From the NCBI GenBank assembly GCA_943371425.1, contig CALRUR010000006.1:122541-186540 (forward strand): a DNA stretch of 64,000 nucleotides, written 5' to 3'. Origin of the DNA: CAJBVG01 sp943371425. Lineage in GTDB: Bacteria; Bacteroidota; Bacteroidia; Sphingobacteriales; Sphingobacteriaceae. This document shows, piece after piece, positions 17,728-27,117 of this stretch; position 1 is the stretch's first letter; each line of letters begins with the position of its first letter. The notes beneath the pieces are model-generated. The model searched no databases and was not told the origin of the DNA. It saw only the letters and a program-made list of their open reading frames with translations. A program made the position numbers and the translations under genes.

Positions 17728-17760
17728 AACTTTGTGTGTACTTTGAGAACCTCTGTGAGC
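17720..17760. repeat. CTYTGTG tandem array joining two convergent stop codons
   Basis: Units CTCTGTGAAA, CTTTGTGTGTA, CTTTGAGAAC and CTCTGTGAGC (10, 11, 10 and 10 bases). The array overlaps the methyltransferase stop (17725-17727) on the left and touches the BioY stop (17760-17762) on the right. The second unit and the last match the arm of the hairpin at 7491-7570. Confidence 0.75.
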
Positions 17761-18290
17761 TATTTTTTTTCGCTAACTCTTTTTTCGCTAACTCGTCTGT
17801 ATCCAAAATATAGCAATCCCGTAACAACCGCTTTGCCATATCCGATAAACGCCAAGTCAACAAATCCAACCTGAATAGCGTTCGCAAATGTTGTTTCAGA
17901 ATTTATTTTTAACACTAACACACCAGAAACATATAAAGCAGTTTGCGCAAGAATAACTGCCAATAATATCATCCAAATATTTTGTTTGTGCCCCAAAAAC
18001 CCTGCAATAAAGGCCGCAATGGGGAAGCCAAATAAATAACCTACACTTGGGTCGGCTAAAATGTCCATTCCATAAGTATCTCCGGCATATACAGGTGTAA
18101 ATACTCCAAGCATTAAATAAATAAATTGCGAGGTCATACCTGCATTTGCTCCAGCTATTAAACCAGCTAACAAAACAAATACACTTTGTAAAGTTATGGG
18201 CACATCTCCATTCGGAATGTATACTTGCGCAGCAACTGTTGTAAGAAATGCAAACAAGGTGCTGGCGATAGCAAATTTTTTAAAATCCAT
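17760..18290 (-). CDS. bioY: BioY biotin transporter (S component)
   Basis: A 176-residue protein with five to six membrane spans and the BioY signatures VPITLQSVFVLLAGLIAG near residue 28 and the DPSVGYLFGFPIAAFIAGFLG block near 80. It takes up biotin, either alone or with ECF module proteins; no biotin synthesis or ECF genes are nearby. The C-terminus RVSEKRVSEKK comes from an in-frame 15-base duplication. The helicase gene ends 1 base upstream on the same strand. Confidence 0.93.
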   Translation of the reverse strand: MDFKKFAIASTLFAFLTTVAAQVYIPNGDVPITLQSVFVLLAGLIAGANAGMTSQFIYLMLGVFTPVYAGDTYGMDILADPSVGYLFGFPIAAFIAGFLGHKQNIWMILLAVILAQTALYVSGVLVLKINSETTFANAIQVGFVDLAFIGYGKAVVTGLLYFGYRRVSEKRVSEKK

Positions 18291-18291
18291 T

Positions 18292-21252
18292 TTATTCTAA
18301 TATAGCTCGGATATCATCTTCCGAAAGTGATTTAATAAACGACTCTTCCGTAGTAATTAAACTATCGGCAATACGGCGCTTGCGTTCTTGCAAAGCCAAT
18401 ATCTTTTCTTCAACCGAATTCTTCGTAATAAATTTATAAATAAATACGGTATTTTTTTGTCCTATTCTATGCGTTCTGTCTATGGCTTGTTGTTCTACTG
18501 CTGGGTTCCACCATGGGTCGAGTATAAATACATAATCGGCTTCGGTTAAGTTTAAACCTACACCTCCAGCCTTTATCGAAATTAAAAATACCTGAATCTC
18601 TTCTTTCGTTTTAAATTCTGTAACAACATCTTGCCTGTTCATAGTAGAGCCATCTAAATAAGAAAAAGAAATTTGTTCTTTCTTTAAATGCTTTCTGAAA
18701 ATATCTAAGTGTTTTACGAATTGTGAAAATATTAACACCTTACTTCCTTTTGTTAAAATATTTTCCAATGTGTGCATTACATCACTAAACTTGCCCGATT
18801 CTCCATCGAACTCGGGGTCTGTCATGGCAGGGTGATTTGCAATTTGACGCAATTTGTTTAAGCCTTGCAATAATTGTATTTGCGAACGCCCAACGCCTTG
18901 CTCGGTAATCATTTTAAGCAATTCGTTACGGTAATACGATTTTGTTTCTTCGTAAATTTTTTCTTGCTCCTCACTCATATCTGAGTAATACAAGTGTTCT
19001 ATTTTTGGTGGTAATTCTGAAGCTACTTGTTGTTTGGTTCTTCTCAATACAAATGGTTTAATCATCATTTGTAATTTCTTAGCCTTCTCTTCGTCTTGCT
19101 TCTTATCTATAGGAACTCCAAAATGATCGATGAAAAAAGTTTGCGAACCCAATAAGCCCGGATTTACGAATGCCATTTGCGACCATAAATCGACCACCGA
19201 ATTTTCTACAGGTGTACCACTGAGCACTAATCTATATTTCGATTTCAAAGTTCGTACCGAACGAGAAATTTTTGAACTTGGGTTTTTTATAATTTGACTC
19301 TCGTCTAATATAATGTAATGAAAAAAGAAATGCTTGAACAATTCAATATCCAATCGTATAATTCCATAGGTAGTTAATACCACGTCATAATTCACAAATG
19401 CTGAAATATCTTTCTCTCTGAAAACTCCAGTATATACTAGTATTTTAAGATCTGGGGTAAATTTTTTCGCTTCGTTTAACCAGTTATGTATTAAAGAAGT
19501 TGGCATAATAATTAACGAAGTACGAGGCACATCATCAGTACGTTTTGCCGAGTCGAATAAATTTGTTTGAGCACTTTCAAACAGCGTAGGTTGTGTATGT
19601 TGTATAATTGCATCTTCTTTTGCTTTTTGTAATAGTGCAAGTGTTTGTATGGTTTTACCCAAACCCATATCATCCGCTAAAATTCCACCGAAATTCCATC
19701 GGCGTAAAAAATGAAACCAATCATATCCTGCTTTTTGGTAAGGGCGTAGCTCTCCCTGAAATCTTGCAGGCATTTCTACTTCATCTATTCTCTCAAATTC
19801 TGTAAGTCGTTGTAATTTCCTATCTATGGTTACTTGTGCAAGTTCAGAATCAGCATATTCTTTTAATAATGCAACGTGGTGTTTTTTAAATTTTAAGTGC
19901 TGGCCATGTTCAGAAAAATGAAACAAGTTTTGATATTGCGCAAACCACTCTTCGGGTATAATGGCAATCTCCCCACTTGGCAATACAAATTCTTTTTTGC
20001 CATTTAATATATGGTCCTTTAATTGAATAAAGGGAACTTCAATATCTCCAAAATATACCGTAGCATACACATCAAACCAATCATTTGATTCATTAATTTT
20101 TAAATCGATTTTACTTTTACCAAGGAAGTATTTTTTCCCTTTTTCATCTTGATTTATTTGAAACCCTGCAGCACTCAAAGTATCGTGGTTAGCAGCCAAC
20201 CATTCTAACATCTTATGGTAAGTGCCTGCCTCTGCTTCGCTCTCATTTGTTTTTAAAATAAATGCAGAACCATCAGAAGGACTCAACCCTAATTCTTTTA
20301 ATACATCTATTTTAGTAGCTTCCCATTGCAAAGATCTTTTAACACGATGAAAAACATATTCATCATTTTTATTCTCAACACTCACCGAAACTTTTGTGCC
20401 CGATTGATATAGGAAATTATATTTACCGTATTGAAATGATAATACTAACTGTATCGTATCATTCCAAGCGTATACCATTTTTAATTGAGGCTTCGCTTCA
20501 AATTGTTCCGTAATAATTTGAAATCCTTCAGCATAAACATTATGGCGCTCTATTAAGGGGCCAATAAATTTTTTAAAATAAGTAGCTTCAGAATTTTTTG
20601 GAATATCAATGTATCGTTTGTTTAAAAATGGAATTAATTTTTTTCCATCAAGCTCTGGTTCAAAAAACAGTAAATCTTTTCCAAGCAACATATAAGCTGG
20701 TTGCATGCAAATTATTTCTGCATCTTTAAACATAAACTCAATGCGGTTTCCTAAATATTTAATAGTAGGGAAATAGCGTGTGCCTTCTGGGCTTCTTCTA
20801 AAATGAAATAAAACAGATGTTTGTTCTTTGGCGATAAAAATTTGCTTATTCGCAGGGTCGCCTTCTTTCCCCATTTCATAAAAAGGTTTATCGCCAATTA
20901 ATTGGATGGCTTCTACAATTTTCTTCTCGAGTATCGGGCGAACAATTGCATATAATTTATCGTTCCAAATTTTACTGAAATATTGTGCCGGGCGAATAAT
21001 TTCTTTATGGTATTTTTTGATGATGTACTCTTGATCTAATTGATCTAAAAGTTTTATCAATTTATAATCGCTCTCGTCTAAATAAGCATCAAATTCTTTA
21101 GCTGTTTGAGAATATAGTTTACGATGACTTAGTGTAAAGCTTCCGTTCGGATTTAATTGAACGATATGAGGTTCTATAACATGCCCTAAGTAGGGGTGTT
21201 TACAGAGTGAATAAACTAATTTACAAGGCTTTTTACTATCTACGCGTACCAC
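18292..21252 (-). CDS. SNF2-family DEAD/DEAH-like helicase
   Basis: A 986-residue Swi2/Snf2 ATPase. The N-terminal half (~1-480) is a long beta-rich region seen in bacterial SNF2 proteins. The helicase core has DDMGLGKTIQT (Walker A), LDESQIIKN (motif II, DESQ), LVLSGTPVENS (motif III), and C-terminal FSQFVKHLD and IDRTHRIGQKN. It probably remodels protein-nucleic-acid complexes, for example RNA polymerase recycling as with RapA; the target is unknown. The start is GTG at 21252, with an in-frame stop four codons upstream. Confidence 0.92.
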   Translation of the reverse strand: MVRVDSKKPCKLVYSLCKHPYLGHVIEPHIVQLNPNGSFTLSHRKLYSQTAKEFDAYLDESDYKLIKLLDQLDQEYIIKKYHKEIIRPAQYFSKIWNDKLYAIVRPILEKKIVEAIQLIGDKPFYEMGKEGDPANKQIFIAKEQTSVLFHFRRSPEGTRYFPTIKYLGNRIEFMFKDAEIICMQPAYMLLGKDLLFFEPELDGKKLIPFLNKRYIDIPKNSEATYFKKFIGPLIERHNVYAEGFQIITEQFEAKPQLKMVYAWNDTIQLVLSFQYGKYNFLYQSGTKVSVSVENKNDEYVFHRVKRSLQWEATKIDVLKELGLSPSDGSAFILKTNESEAEAGTYHKMLEWLAANHDTLSAAGFQINQDEKGKKYFLGKSKIDLKINESNDWFDVYATVYFGDIEVPFIQLKDHILNGKKEFVLPSGEIAIIPEEWFAQYQNLFHFSEHGQHLKFKKHHVALLKEYADSELAQVTIDRKLQRLTEFERIDEVEMPARFQGELRPYQKAGYDWFHFLRRWNFGGILADDMGLGKTIQTLALLQKAKEDAIIQHTQPTLFESAQTNLFDSAKRTDDVPRTSLIIMPTSLIHNWLNEAKKFTPDLKILVYTGVFREKDISAFVNYDVVLTTYGIIRLDIELFKHFFFHYIILDESQIIKNPSSKISRSVRTLKSKYRLVLSGTPVENSVVDLWSQMAFVNPGLLGSQTFFIDHFGVPIDKKQDEEKAKKLQMMIKPFVLRRTKQQVASELPPKIEHLYYSDMSEEQEKIYEETKSYYRNELLKMITEQGVGRSQIQLLQGLNKLRQIANHPAMTDPEFDGESGKFSDVMHTLENILTKGSKVLIFSQFVKHLDIFRKHLKKEQISFSYLDGSTMNRQDVVTEFKTKEEIQVFLISIKAGGVGLNLTEADYVFILDPWWNPAVEQQAIDRTHRIGQKNTVFIYKFITKNSVEEKILALQERKRRIADSLITTEESFIKSLSEDDIRAILE

Positions 21253-21349
21253 AAGTGTTACCTAAAAAAAATTTAGGTCAATTTATAGCACTAAAAAAAT
21301 TCAAATGTAATTTAATATAATCGCTTAATGAAATTTATTAGCCATTATT

Positions 21350-22132
21350 TTAAGAAATATCAATACTGCCTTCATATACTTTTACTGCAGGGCCAATGAG
21401 AAAAACATTGCTGAATTTTTTTTCTGTTCTATTAAACCGCACTTCTAAATTCCCTCCCTTTGTTTGGATAGGTACCGCAATATTGCCTTGTAAATTGTTT
21501 TTAATAGCGTATGCCATGGCCGCGGCTGTAACGCCAGTTCCACAAGAGAGTGTTTCATCTTCTACCCCTCGTTCATATGTTCTAACATATAATGAACCGT
21601 TCAGCCATTCTAAAAAATTAACATTAATGCCCTCGTGTTTATAAGTTGAATTGTATCTAATGTTACGGCCTTGCTTAAACACATCAAGCCCATGTACATC
21701 ATTCACCCATTTTATATAATGTGGCGAACCTGTATTTAAGGTAATATCATCACCATCCACATTCCAGCCGTTCACATCAATCATCCCCAACTCAATTTCA
21801 TTCTCAGAAATTTTGGCATAATGCGGACCGTCTACTGCCAAAAAATGACATTCAGAATGTATCATTTTTAAGTCCTCTGCAAACCTTACTAAACATCTCC
21901 CCCCGTTACCACACATGGTGCTTTCATTTCCATCGGCATTGTAGTAGAGCATTTTAAAATCGAAATTATCTATATTTTCAAGTAGCATTATTCCATCGGC
22001 ACCAATTCCAAACCTTCTGTCGCACAATCTGTTATATAATGCGATATTATTTATTGGGAATTGCTTATTCCGATTATCAAATAAAATGAAATCGTTTCCG
22101 GCGCCTTGGTATTTATAGAATTTGAATTGCAT
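21350..22132 (-). CDS. dapF: Diaminopimelate epimerase
   Basis: A 260-residue enzyme that converts LL- to meso-diaminopimelate for lysine and peptidoglycan. The two catalytic cysteines are visible: Cys74 in MCGNGGRC and Cys197 in LSCGTGVTAAAMAY. The FHKMQG-type start is FYKYQGAGNDF here. A -7 promoter match lies 36 bases upstream. The downstream SNF2 gene starts 97 bases beyond the stop, so it may be on the same transcript. Confidence 0.96.
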   Translation of the reverse strand: MQFKFYKYQGAGNDFILFDNRNKQFPINNIALYNRLCDRRFGIGADGIMLLENIDNFDFKMLYYNADGNESTMCGNGGRCLVRFAEDLKMIHSECHFLAVDGPHYAKISENEIELGMIDVNGWNVDGDDITLNTGSPHYIKWVNDVHGLDVFKQGRNIRYNSTYKHEGINVNFLEWLNGSLYVRTYERGVEDETLSCGTGVTAAAMAYAIKNNLQGNIAVPIQTKGGNLEVRFNRTEKKFSNVFLIGPAVKVYEGSIDIS

Positions 22133-22167
22133 ATTTTGCCTATCGATATACTGTAAACTAGTTTTTA

Positions 22168-22175
22168 CAAAAGTA
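22168..22175 (-). promoter_or_regulatory. Candidate -7 element for dapF
   Basis: On the minus strand this reads TACTTTTG, a full TAnnTTTG match, about 36 bases before the dapF ATG. No convincing -33 element was seen. Confidence 0.45.
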
Positions 22176-22228
22176 CGGCAATTTTAATTGAATTAAATAC
22201 GTTTAGCTGGCATTGATTTTGAAAATGA

Positions 22229-22236
22229 TAAATTTG
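22229..22236 (+). promoter_or_regulatory. Candidate -7 element for the HtrA protease
   Basis: TAAATTTG matches TAnnTTTG and lies about 30 bases before the protease ATG at 22266. Together with the dapF element it makes a divergent promoter region. Confidence 0.45.
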
Positions 22237-22265
22237 AATAGATAAATCCTTTAAACGAAAAAGAT

Positions 22266-23744
22266 ATGAATATGAAAAAGTACATTTTTATCGGATTGTT
22301 AGTGGCAGCAGTTGGTGGTTTTGTGGGCGTAGCTGCATATAAATTATTAGAAAGCCCTGAGCCTGTAACAATTTCCGAGCGACAAAAAGTTCAGTTCGCG
22401 AATTTGCCAGTGTATCCTAACCCTGCCGAGGGTGGAACAGATTTTACCGTGGCTGCTGCTAAAACAGTACCAGGAGTAGTGCACATTAAAGTAATGGCAG
22501 AAATGAGAAGTAATGCAAATGAGTATGATCCATTCCGCGATTTTTTTGGTGATGGATTCGGAAATCCTTTCGGGCAACGTGGTCCGCAGATGGGTTCGGG
22601 CTCTGGTGTAATTATTTCTGCAGATGGGTATATCGTAACCAATAACCACGTGGTTAAAGGCGCTACAAAAATTGAAGTGATATTAAATGATAAACGCTCT
22701 TACAATGGTAAAGTAATTGGCACCGACCCGAATACAGATTTAGCCTTGTTAAAAATAGATGCGCAAAATCTACCTTTTATAGTTTACGGCAATTCTGATG
22801 ATGTTAAAATTGGAGAGTGGGTATTAGCTGTTGGTAATCCATTTAATTTAACTTCTACTGTTACAGCAGGTATAGTATCTGCAAAAGGCAGAAGCATTAA
22901 TATTATAGGTGACAATGGAAGCAAGTTTCCAATAGAATCATTCATACAAACAGATGCAGCTGTTAATCCAGGAAATAGTGGTGGTGCATTAGTAAGTACC
23001 AAAGGAGAACTTATTGGCATTAACACCGCCATTGCTTCTCAAACCGGAAGTTATGCAGGTTACTCTTTTGCAGTTCCAGTAAATTTGGTTCGTAAAGTTA
23101 TGGACGATTTGTTGGAATATGGGAAAGTTCAACGTGCCTTTTTGGGAGTACAAATACAAGAAGTAAACTCGGAAGTAGCTAAAGAAAATGGATTAAAAAG
23201 TATTAAGGGTGTTTATTTAGCGGGTGTTTCTGAAGGGGGTGCTGCAGAAGCTGCAGGATTAAAAAAAGGAGATGTAATTACATCCATAGCAGGAGTAGAA
23301 GTTAATACAACCTCAGAGTTAACAGAACAAATTGGACGACACAGACCGGGTGATAAAATTGATGTAAAAGTAATTCGCGATAATAAAGACAAAGCAATTG
23401 CGGTTATATTAAGAGGAGAAGATAATTTAACAGAGCTGAAAAAGAAAGAAGCTGTTAACGTGAACTCATTATTAGGTGCTAATTTTTCTAAACTAAGCGA
23501 TGCTGATAAAAAGAGTTTGAAGATAGAAAGTGGTGTAAAAGTTGGAAGTTTAAAAGCAGGAAAGCTAAGCAGCATAGGTATTAGAGAAGGGTTTATTATT
23601 ACAAAACTAAATAACAAAACTGTAAATGAACCAAGTGATGTTGACGATGCCGTAAATTCAAGTGAAAGCAATATGTTGATGGTAGAAGGCGTTTATCCTC
23701 AAAATCCATATTCTAAATACGTATACTCATTTAACATTAAATAA
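22266..23744 (+). CDS. HtrA/Deg family periplasmic serine protease
   Basis: A 492-residue trypsin-like protease with an N-terminal signal or anchor segment. The catalytic triad is His128 (NNHVVKG), Asp158 (NTDLALLK) and Ser238 (NPGNSGGAL). One canonical PDZ domain (~280-370, FLGVQIQEV...GLKKGDVI) and a second degenerate PDZ (~400-490) follow. It degrades or refolds damaged envelope proteins. Start is at MNMKK, with a second ATG two codons later. A rho-independent terminator follows the stop. Confidence 0.95.
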   Translation: MNMKKYIFIGLLVAAVGGFVGVAAYKLLESPEPVTISERQKVQFANLPVYPNPAEGGTDFTVAAAKTVPGVVHIKVMAEMRSNANEYDPFRDFFGDGFGNPFGQRGPQMGSGSGVIISADGYIVTNNHVVKGATKIEVILNDKRSYNGKVIGTDPNTDLALLKIDAQNLPFIVYGNSDDVKIGEWVLAVGNPFNLTSTVTAGIVSAKGRSINIIGDNGSKFPIESFIQTDAAVNPGNSGGALVSTKGELIGINTAIASQTGSYAGYSFAVPVNLVRKVMDDLLEYGKVQRAFLGVQIQEVNSEVAKENGLKSIKGVYLAGVSEGGAAEAAGLKKGDVITSIAGVEVNTTSELTEQIGRHRPGDKIDVKVIRDNKDKAIAVILRGEDNLTELKKKEAVNVNSLLGANFSKLSDADKKSLKIESGVKVGSLKAGKLSSIGIREGFIITKLNNKTVNEPSDVDDAVNSSESNMLMVEGVYPQNPYSKYVYSFNIK

Positions 23745-23767
23745 TAAGATTTATAAAACACGATGCA

Positions 23768-23806
23768 TAAAAGCTAGTTCAGAAATGGGCTAGCTTTTAT
23801 TTTTTA
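23768..23806 (+). terminator. Rho-independent terminator after the HtrA protease
   Basis: A 10-bp stem (23768-23777 with 23790-23799) and 12-base loop followed by a T run. It lies 24 bases after the protease stop and just before the convergent UbiA-like gene stop. Confidence 0.85.
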
Positions 23807-24694
23807 TAGCAACATTCCAATCGATCCGCAAATACCTTTCAATAATAATAAGCCATCAATAATTATTAAATAATATAAAATTGATCTGCGCTTTTTCATA
23901 GAGTATATCACAAATAATAATGCCAAAAAAGGAATGGAGTTTAAAAGTATTCTGATGGCAGAGAAGTTATTTAATATGGCTACACTCATAAATAATCCAA
24001 AGCCAATAATGCTTAGTGGAAGTAAAATATAAAAGATGGTAGATCTTAATCCGTATTTCACCACAAATGTTTTGATTTCTTTATTATAATCGCTCGCATA
24101 ATCTTTAATATCAAATAATATGGCCAGAATTAGCACATACATCATGTTTTTTAGAAACAACAAAACATACATGATGTTAAAATTTGGAGTAGTAGATTGC
24201 TCTACCCAAAATAATATTAGTGGAAATATAGTTACTACACCAGCCCATGTAAAGCCTATAATTATTGGTTTTAGCCAACCTAATGCTCTTAAATTATAGT
24301 TTGAAATTCCTTTAGAACTTAAGCCATAGTATAACAATGCTGTGAAAGGAAAAATTAAAATAAAAATAATATTAAGGTTGATTATTTTCTCTCTTAAAAT
24401 ATATAAATAGAGAAACGAAAGAATACTAATCAATATAAAATATACAGATTGTGTATATTTTAAAACAGATGAATATTTATAATACCAATTTGTTCTAGGA
24501 TTATTTGTACTCGGGTCGTTTAAATGTGTGTAAGCTTTTGTGTAATAAAATACAGTTGAAAAGAATAGTATTATATAATATATTGGATGTAGAAAAGAAA
24601 TATTTTGCTGTAGTGTTGATTCAATAGTGAGGGCTATGGCACAAATTCCATAAAAGTAATTTCCAAAAAAAATATTTTTTACAATGCTATTCAA
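23804..24694 (-). CDS. UbiA-like polytopic membrane protein
   Basis: A 296-residue protein with about eight spans. The segment LFDIKDYASDYNKEIKTFVVKYG near residue 195 matches the second Asp-rich motif (DIxDxxxD) of UbiA prenyltransferases. The first Asp-rich motif near residue 60 is poor (HLNDPSTNNPRTNW), so catalysis is uncertain. The start is TTG at 24694, which overlaps the TGA stop of the DUF1003 gene as TTGA; this suggests translational coupling. It is the last gene of a tight five-gene operon. Confidence 0.6.
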   Translation of the reverse strand: MNSIVKNIFFGNYFYGICAIALTIESTLQQNISFLHPIYYIILFFSTVFYYTKAYTHLNDPSTNNPRTNWYYKYSSVLKYTQSVYFILISILSFLYLYILREKIINLNIIFILIFPFTALLYYGLSSKGISNYNLRALGWLKPIIIGFTWAGVVTIFPLILFWVEQSTTPNFNIMYVLLFLKNMMYVLILAILFDIKDYASDYNKEIKTFVVKYGLRSTIFYILLPLSIIGFGLFMSVAILNNFSAIRILLNSIPFLALLFVIYSMKKRRSILYYLIIIDGLLLLKGICGSIGMLL

Positions 24695-25392
24695 GGTTTC
24701 ATTATTTTTAATATTTCCTTCATCATATCAATTTGTATTGCCTGTATTTCCATTAATTCTTGTTGCTGATGTATCATTAGGTGGTCTAATTTCTCGTGCA
24801 GAATTCTAATCTCTAATTCTGATTTTAAATTTATCATGTAGTCTTTTTTGGCACGTTCTCTGTCTTTTTCCTCTTGCCGATTCTGGCTCATCATAATTAC
24901 TGGAGCTTGAAGGGCAGCAATACATGAAAGTATAAGATTTAGTAAAATAAATGGATACGGATCATATGCATAATTAAAAAACCAATACACATTTAAATTT
25001 ATCCATATAAAAATAAATATACCGAATGAAATAATAAATGTCCAGCTACCACCAAAACTAGCTACTTTATCTGCAATTTTTTGTCCCCTAGTTAATTTAC
25101 TGTCATTATCTTCATCAACTTTATCGCTTATTGTCGTCTGTTCGTTTATCGAGCTTAATACTTTTTTTTCTAGATCAGAAAGTTGACCCAACTCCTTACT
25201 TAACATTTTTGAAATATATTCTTGTCGGAACAGATCCAATTCTGAATTTGCAAGATTCATGTTTTCGTTTAAACTTGGGAAATCCTGTTTAATAAATTCA
25301 TATAATGATAAACGAATTTCATTTGCTCTAACTTTTTGATCTAATGGAAAATCCTTTCCAGAAAAATCACTTTTGAAAAATTCATTTTTCAT
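24691..25392 (-). CDS. DUF1003 family membrane protein
   Basis: A 233-residue protein. A soluble N-terminal part (~1-95) is followed by the DUF1003 core: RGQKIADKVASFGGSWTFI, two membrane spans (~115-165) separated by YDPYPFILLNL, then APVIMMSQNRQEEKDRERAKKDY and a coiled coil to the end. The family is predicted inner-membrane and has no established role. The gene is coupled to its neighbours: 4-base gap upstream and 4-base overlap downstream. Confidence 0.85.
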   Translation of the reverse strand: MKNEFFKSDFSGKDFPLDQKVRANEIRLSLYEFIKQDFPSLNENMNLANSELDLFRQEYISKMLSKELGQLSDLEKKVLSSINEQTTISDKVDEDNDSKLTRGQKIADKVASFGGSWTFIISFGIFIFIWINLNVYWFFNYAYDPYPFILLNLILSCIAALQAPVIMMSQNRQEEKDRERAKKDYMINLKSELEIRILHEKLDHLMIHQQQELMEIQAIQIDMMKEILKIMKP

Positions 25393-25396
25393 AAAA

Positions 25397-26374
25397 TTAG
25401 TTTGAAACTATAAGATAATATGTTTTTTTATTTGATATCAACCAAGCACCTTTTTTCTTGCTAAATTCTATAGTCGATTTTTTATTTAAATAAAACGGAT
25501 TTTTTGGATGTTCGCAATAAAACGATTTTTTGAAACTTGTATTTACATATCTATTAAAATAAATGGGGTATGCACAAGTAATGCCTAAACCTTTTAACTC
25601 GGCATTTTTTAAAAACGCATTCCGATCTCCAGCCTTGGGTAAATGTTTGGTTTGAATGATGGCGCAATACCTATCTAGCTTCCAACTTGCTTTATAATAT
25701 AAATTCAACAATGCTTTTTCTCTGTTTTTATACCAAGTGTTAGTGTATGGTTTACCAAATGATAAGCTGGTTTGTAAGTTAATTTTAATGAGTTGCAGCA
25801 CACTATCGTGTACCATTAAGTCGGCCAATCGCGTAGTATCTATTAGTCTAATTAATTCATTAGCTTTTAAATGATTTACTTTGTTCTGGTTTTTGTAGAT
25901 AGAATCTGCAATTATTTGTAGACTAGTATTACTAACTTTAGAAATCATGTAATATATGGCATTTACACAAGTCTGAAAATTATTATGATGTTCAATGTCA
26001 AAAGATTTTACACTGATTTTGTTTCTTGGAACTCGGAGTAGATTTAAAGTGTATATTTTTTTATAAAACTCTTTTTCTTCAGTATTAGAAAAGCGAATGT
26101 TCTTTAACACATTTGTATCTGTACCGCTTATGTATAAGTTTACAAAAAAACAAAAACTGGCATCTCTTTCTAAAACTAAATGGTAAGGAAATTCTATCGC
26201 TTGTTGATTTATTAGTTTGTAATAGGCATCGTATACGCCGGTCATACCACGAAGCTCGCCTATAATTAATTTGTATGGAATGTCTTTTTTAGAATTGATA
26301 AAAGTTGATTTCTGAATTTGAGCAACAAGTTCGAAACTGTTTATAAATAGTAAAAATGCTAATATATATTTCAT
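25397..26374 (-). CDS. Exported protein with a possible EreA/TraB-like fold
   Basis: A 325-residue protein with a signal peptide ending near LVAQI. I do not recognise a firm family. The order of motifs is suggestive: IIGELRGMTGVYDAYY near residue 36, HLVLERDAS near 67, NREKALLNLYY near 220, and AIIQTKHLPKAGDRNAF near 240. This resembles the GE-x-H-G / E / R-(D/E) / G-H pattern of erythromycin-esterase- and TraB/TIKI-like proteins, with the usual His replaced by Arg in the first motif. Probably periplasmic or outer-membrane facing. Position 3 of the five-gene operon. Confidence 0.4.
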   Translation of the reverse strand: MKYILAFLLFINSFELVAQIQKSTFINSKKDIPYKLIIGELRGMTGVYDAYYKLINQQAIEFPYHLVLERDASFCFFVNLYISGTDTNVLKNIRFSNTEEKEFYKKIYTLNLLRVPRNKISVKSFDIEHHNNFQTCVNAIYYMISKVSNTSLQIIADSIYKNQNKVNHLKANELIRLIDTTRLADLMVHDSVLQLIKINLQTSLSFGKPYTNTWYKNREKALLNLYYKASWKLDRYCAIIQTKHLPKAGDRNAFLKNAELKGLGITCAYPIYFNRYVNTSFKKSFYCEHPKNPFYLNKKSTIEFSKKKGAWLISNKKTYYLIVSN

Positions 26375-26384
26375 GCAATAATTA

Positions 26385-27116
26385 TTATTTCAAATCCGAT
26401 AGTTGTTTTTTTATTTTATAATAATTCAGCCTAAACAAATCAAACAATAAAGCAAATAATAAAATAGTGGCCGCTAAGATTAATGTGGCTTCCTTTATAT
26501 AGTAAAATAAGTATCCGCCAGCGATACCGCCAATTAAAAAAAACAAAATAATTGTTAAACGCAATTTAATGCTTTTAAATAATTTATTTTTATCTGGTAA
26601 GCTTGAGTGAAAAAATAATTGAGAAAGCTCTATTCCTAAATCGGTAAATAGGCCTGTAAGATGTGTAGTTCTTACGGTCGACTCAGAAATTTGGGTAACC
26701 AATGAGTTTTGCATACCCATAGCAAATAGTAAAATAGAGGCAATTAGCGTACTCGACATTAATTCATTTGTATAGTATAAATAAGTTCCCATAAAAAACA
26801 GAATAATAATTTCTATAGAAATGGGTAAGGCATGTGAGCTTCTTTTGCCTTTCTGTTCAAAAAATTCTGTTAATAAACTTGAAAAAAAAGAACCAAACAA
26901 AAAGGACAATATAAATAGCAAAAAGTTTAGTGCTAAGTTATATTGTCCTTGAGTTAGTTCTTCTGCAAAAAATGCAAAGTGCCCAGTTACATTAGTTGTT
27001 AAAATACCAATTGACAAAACACCTGTAACGTTTATTAAACCTGCATTTGCAGATAGCAAAGCAGCGAGTAACATATTATGTTTATAAGTCCTGTTTTTTC
27101 CTTTGTGCCGAAACAT
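26385..27116 (-). CDS. DUF1275 (YoaK-like) membrane protein
   Basis: A 243-residue protein with six hydrophobic segments and the DUF1275 blocks SANAGLINVTGVLS...TTNVTGHF near residue 20, AMGMQNSLVTQISESTVRTTHLTGLFTDLG near 130, and a GGIAGGYLFY span near 200. The family has no proven function. It begins 1 base after the SRPBCC gene and is 10 bases upstream of the exported protein gene. Confidence 0.85.
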   Translation of the reverse strand: MFRHKGKNRTYKHNMLLAALLSANAGLINVTGVLSIGILTTNVTGHFAFFAEELTQGQYNLALNFLLFILSFLFGSFFSSLLTEFFEQKGKRSSHALPISIEIIILFFMGTYLYYTNELMSSTLIASILLFAMGMQNSLVTQISESTVRTTHLTGLFTDLGIELSQLFFHSSLPDKNKLFKSIKLRLTIILFFLIGGIAGGYLFYYIKEATLILAATILLFALLFDLFRLNYYKIKKQLSDLK

Positions 27117-27117
27117 T

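Noticed and set aside
23213..23671. Minus-strand 152-codon open frame
   Set aside because: It is the shadow of the HtrA PDZ domains in the opposite frame.
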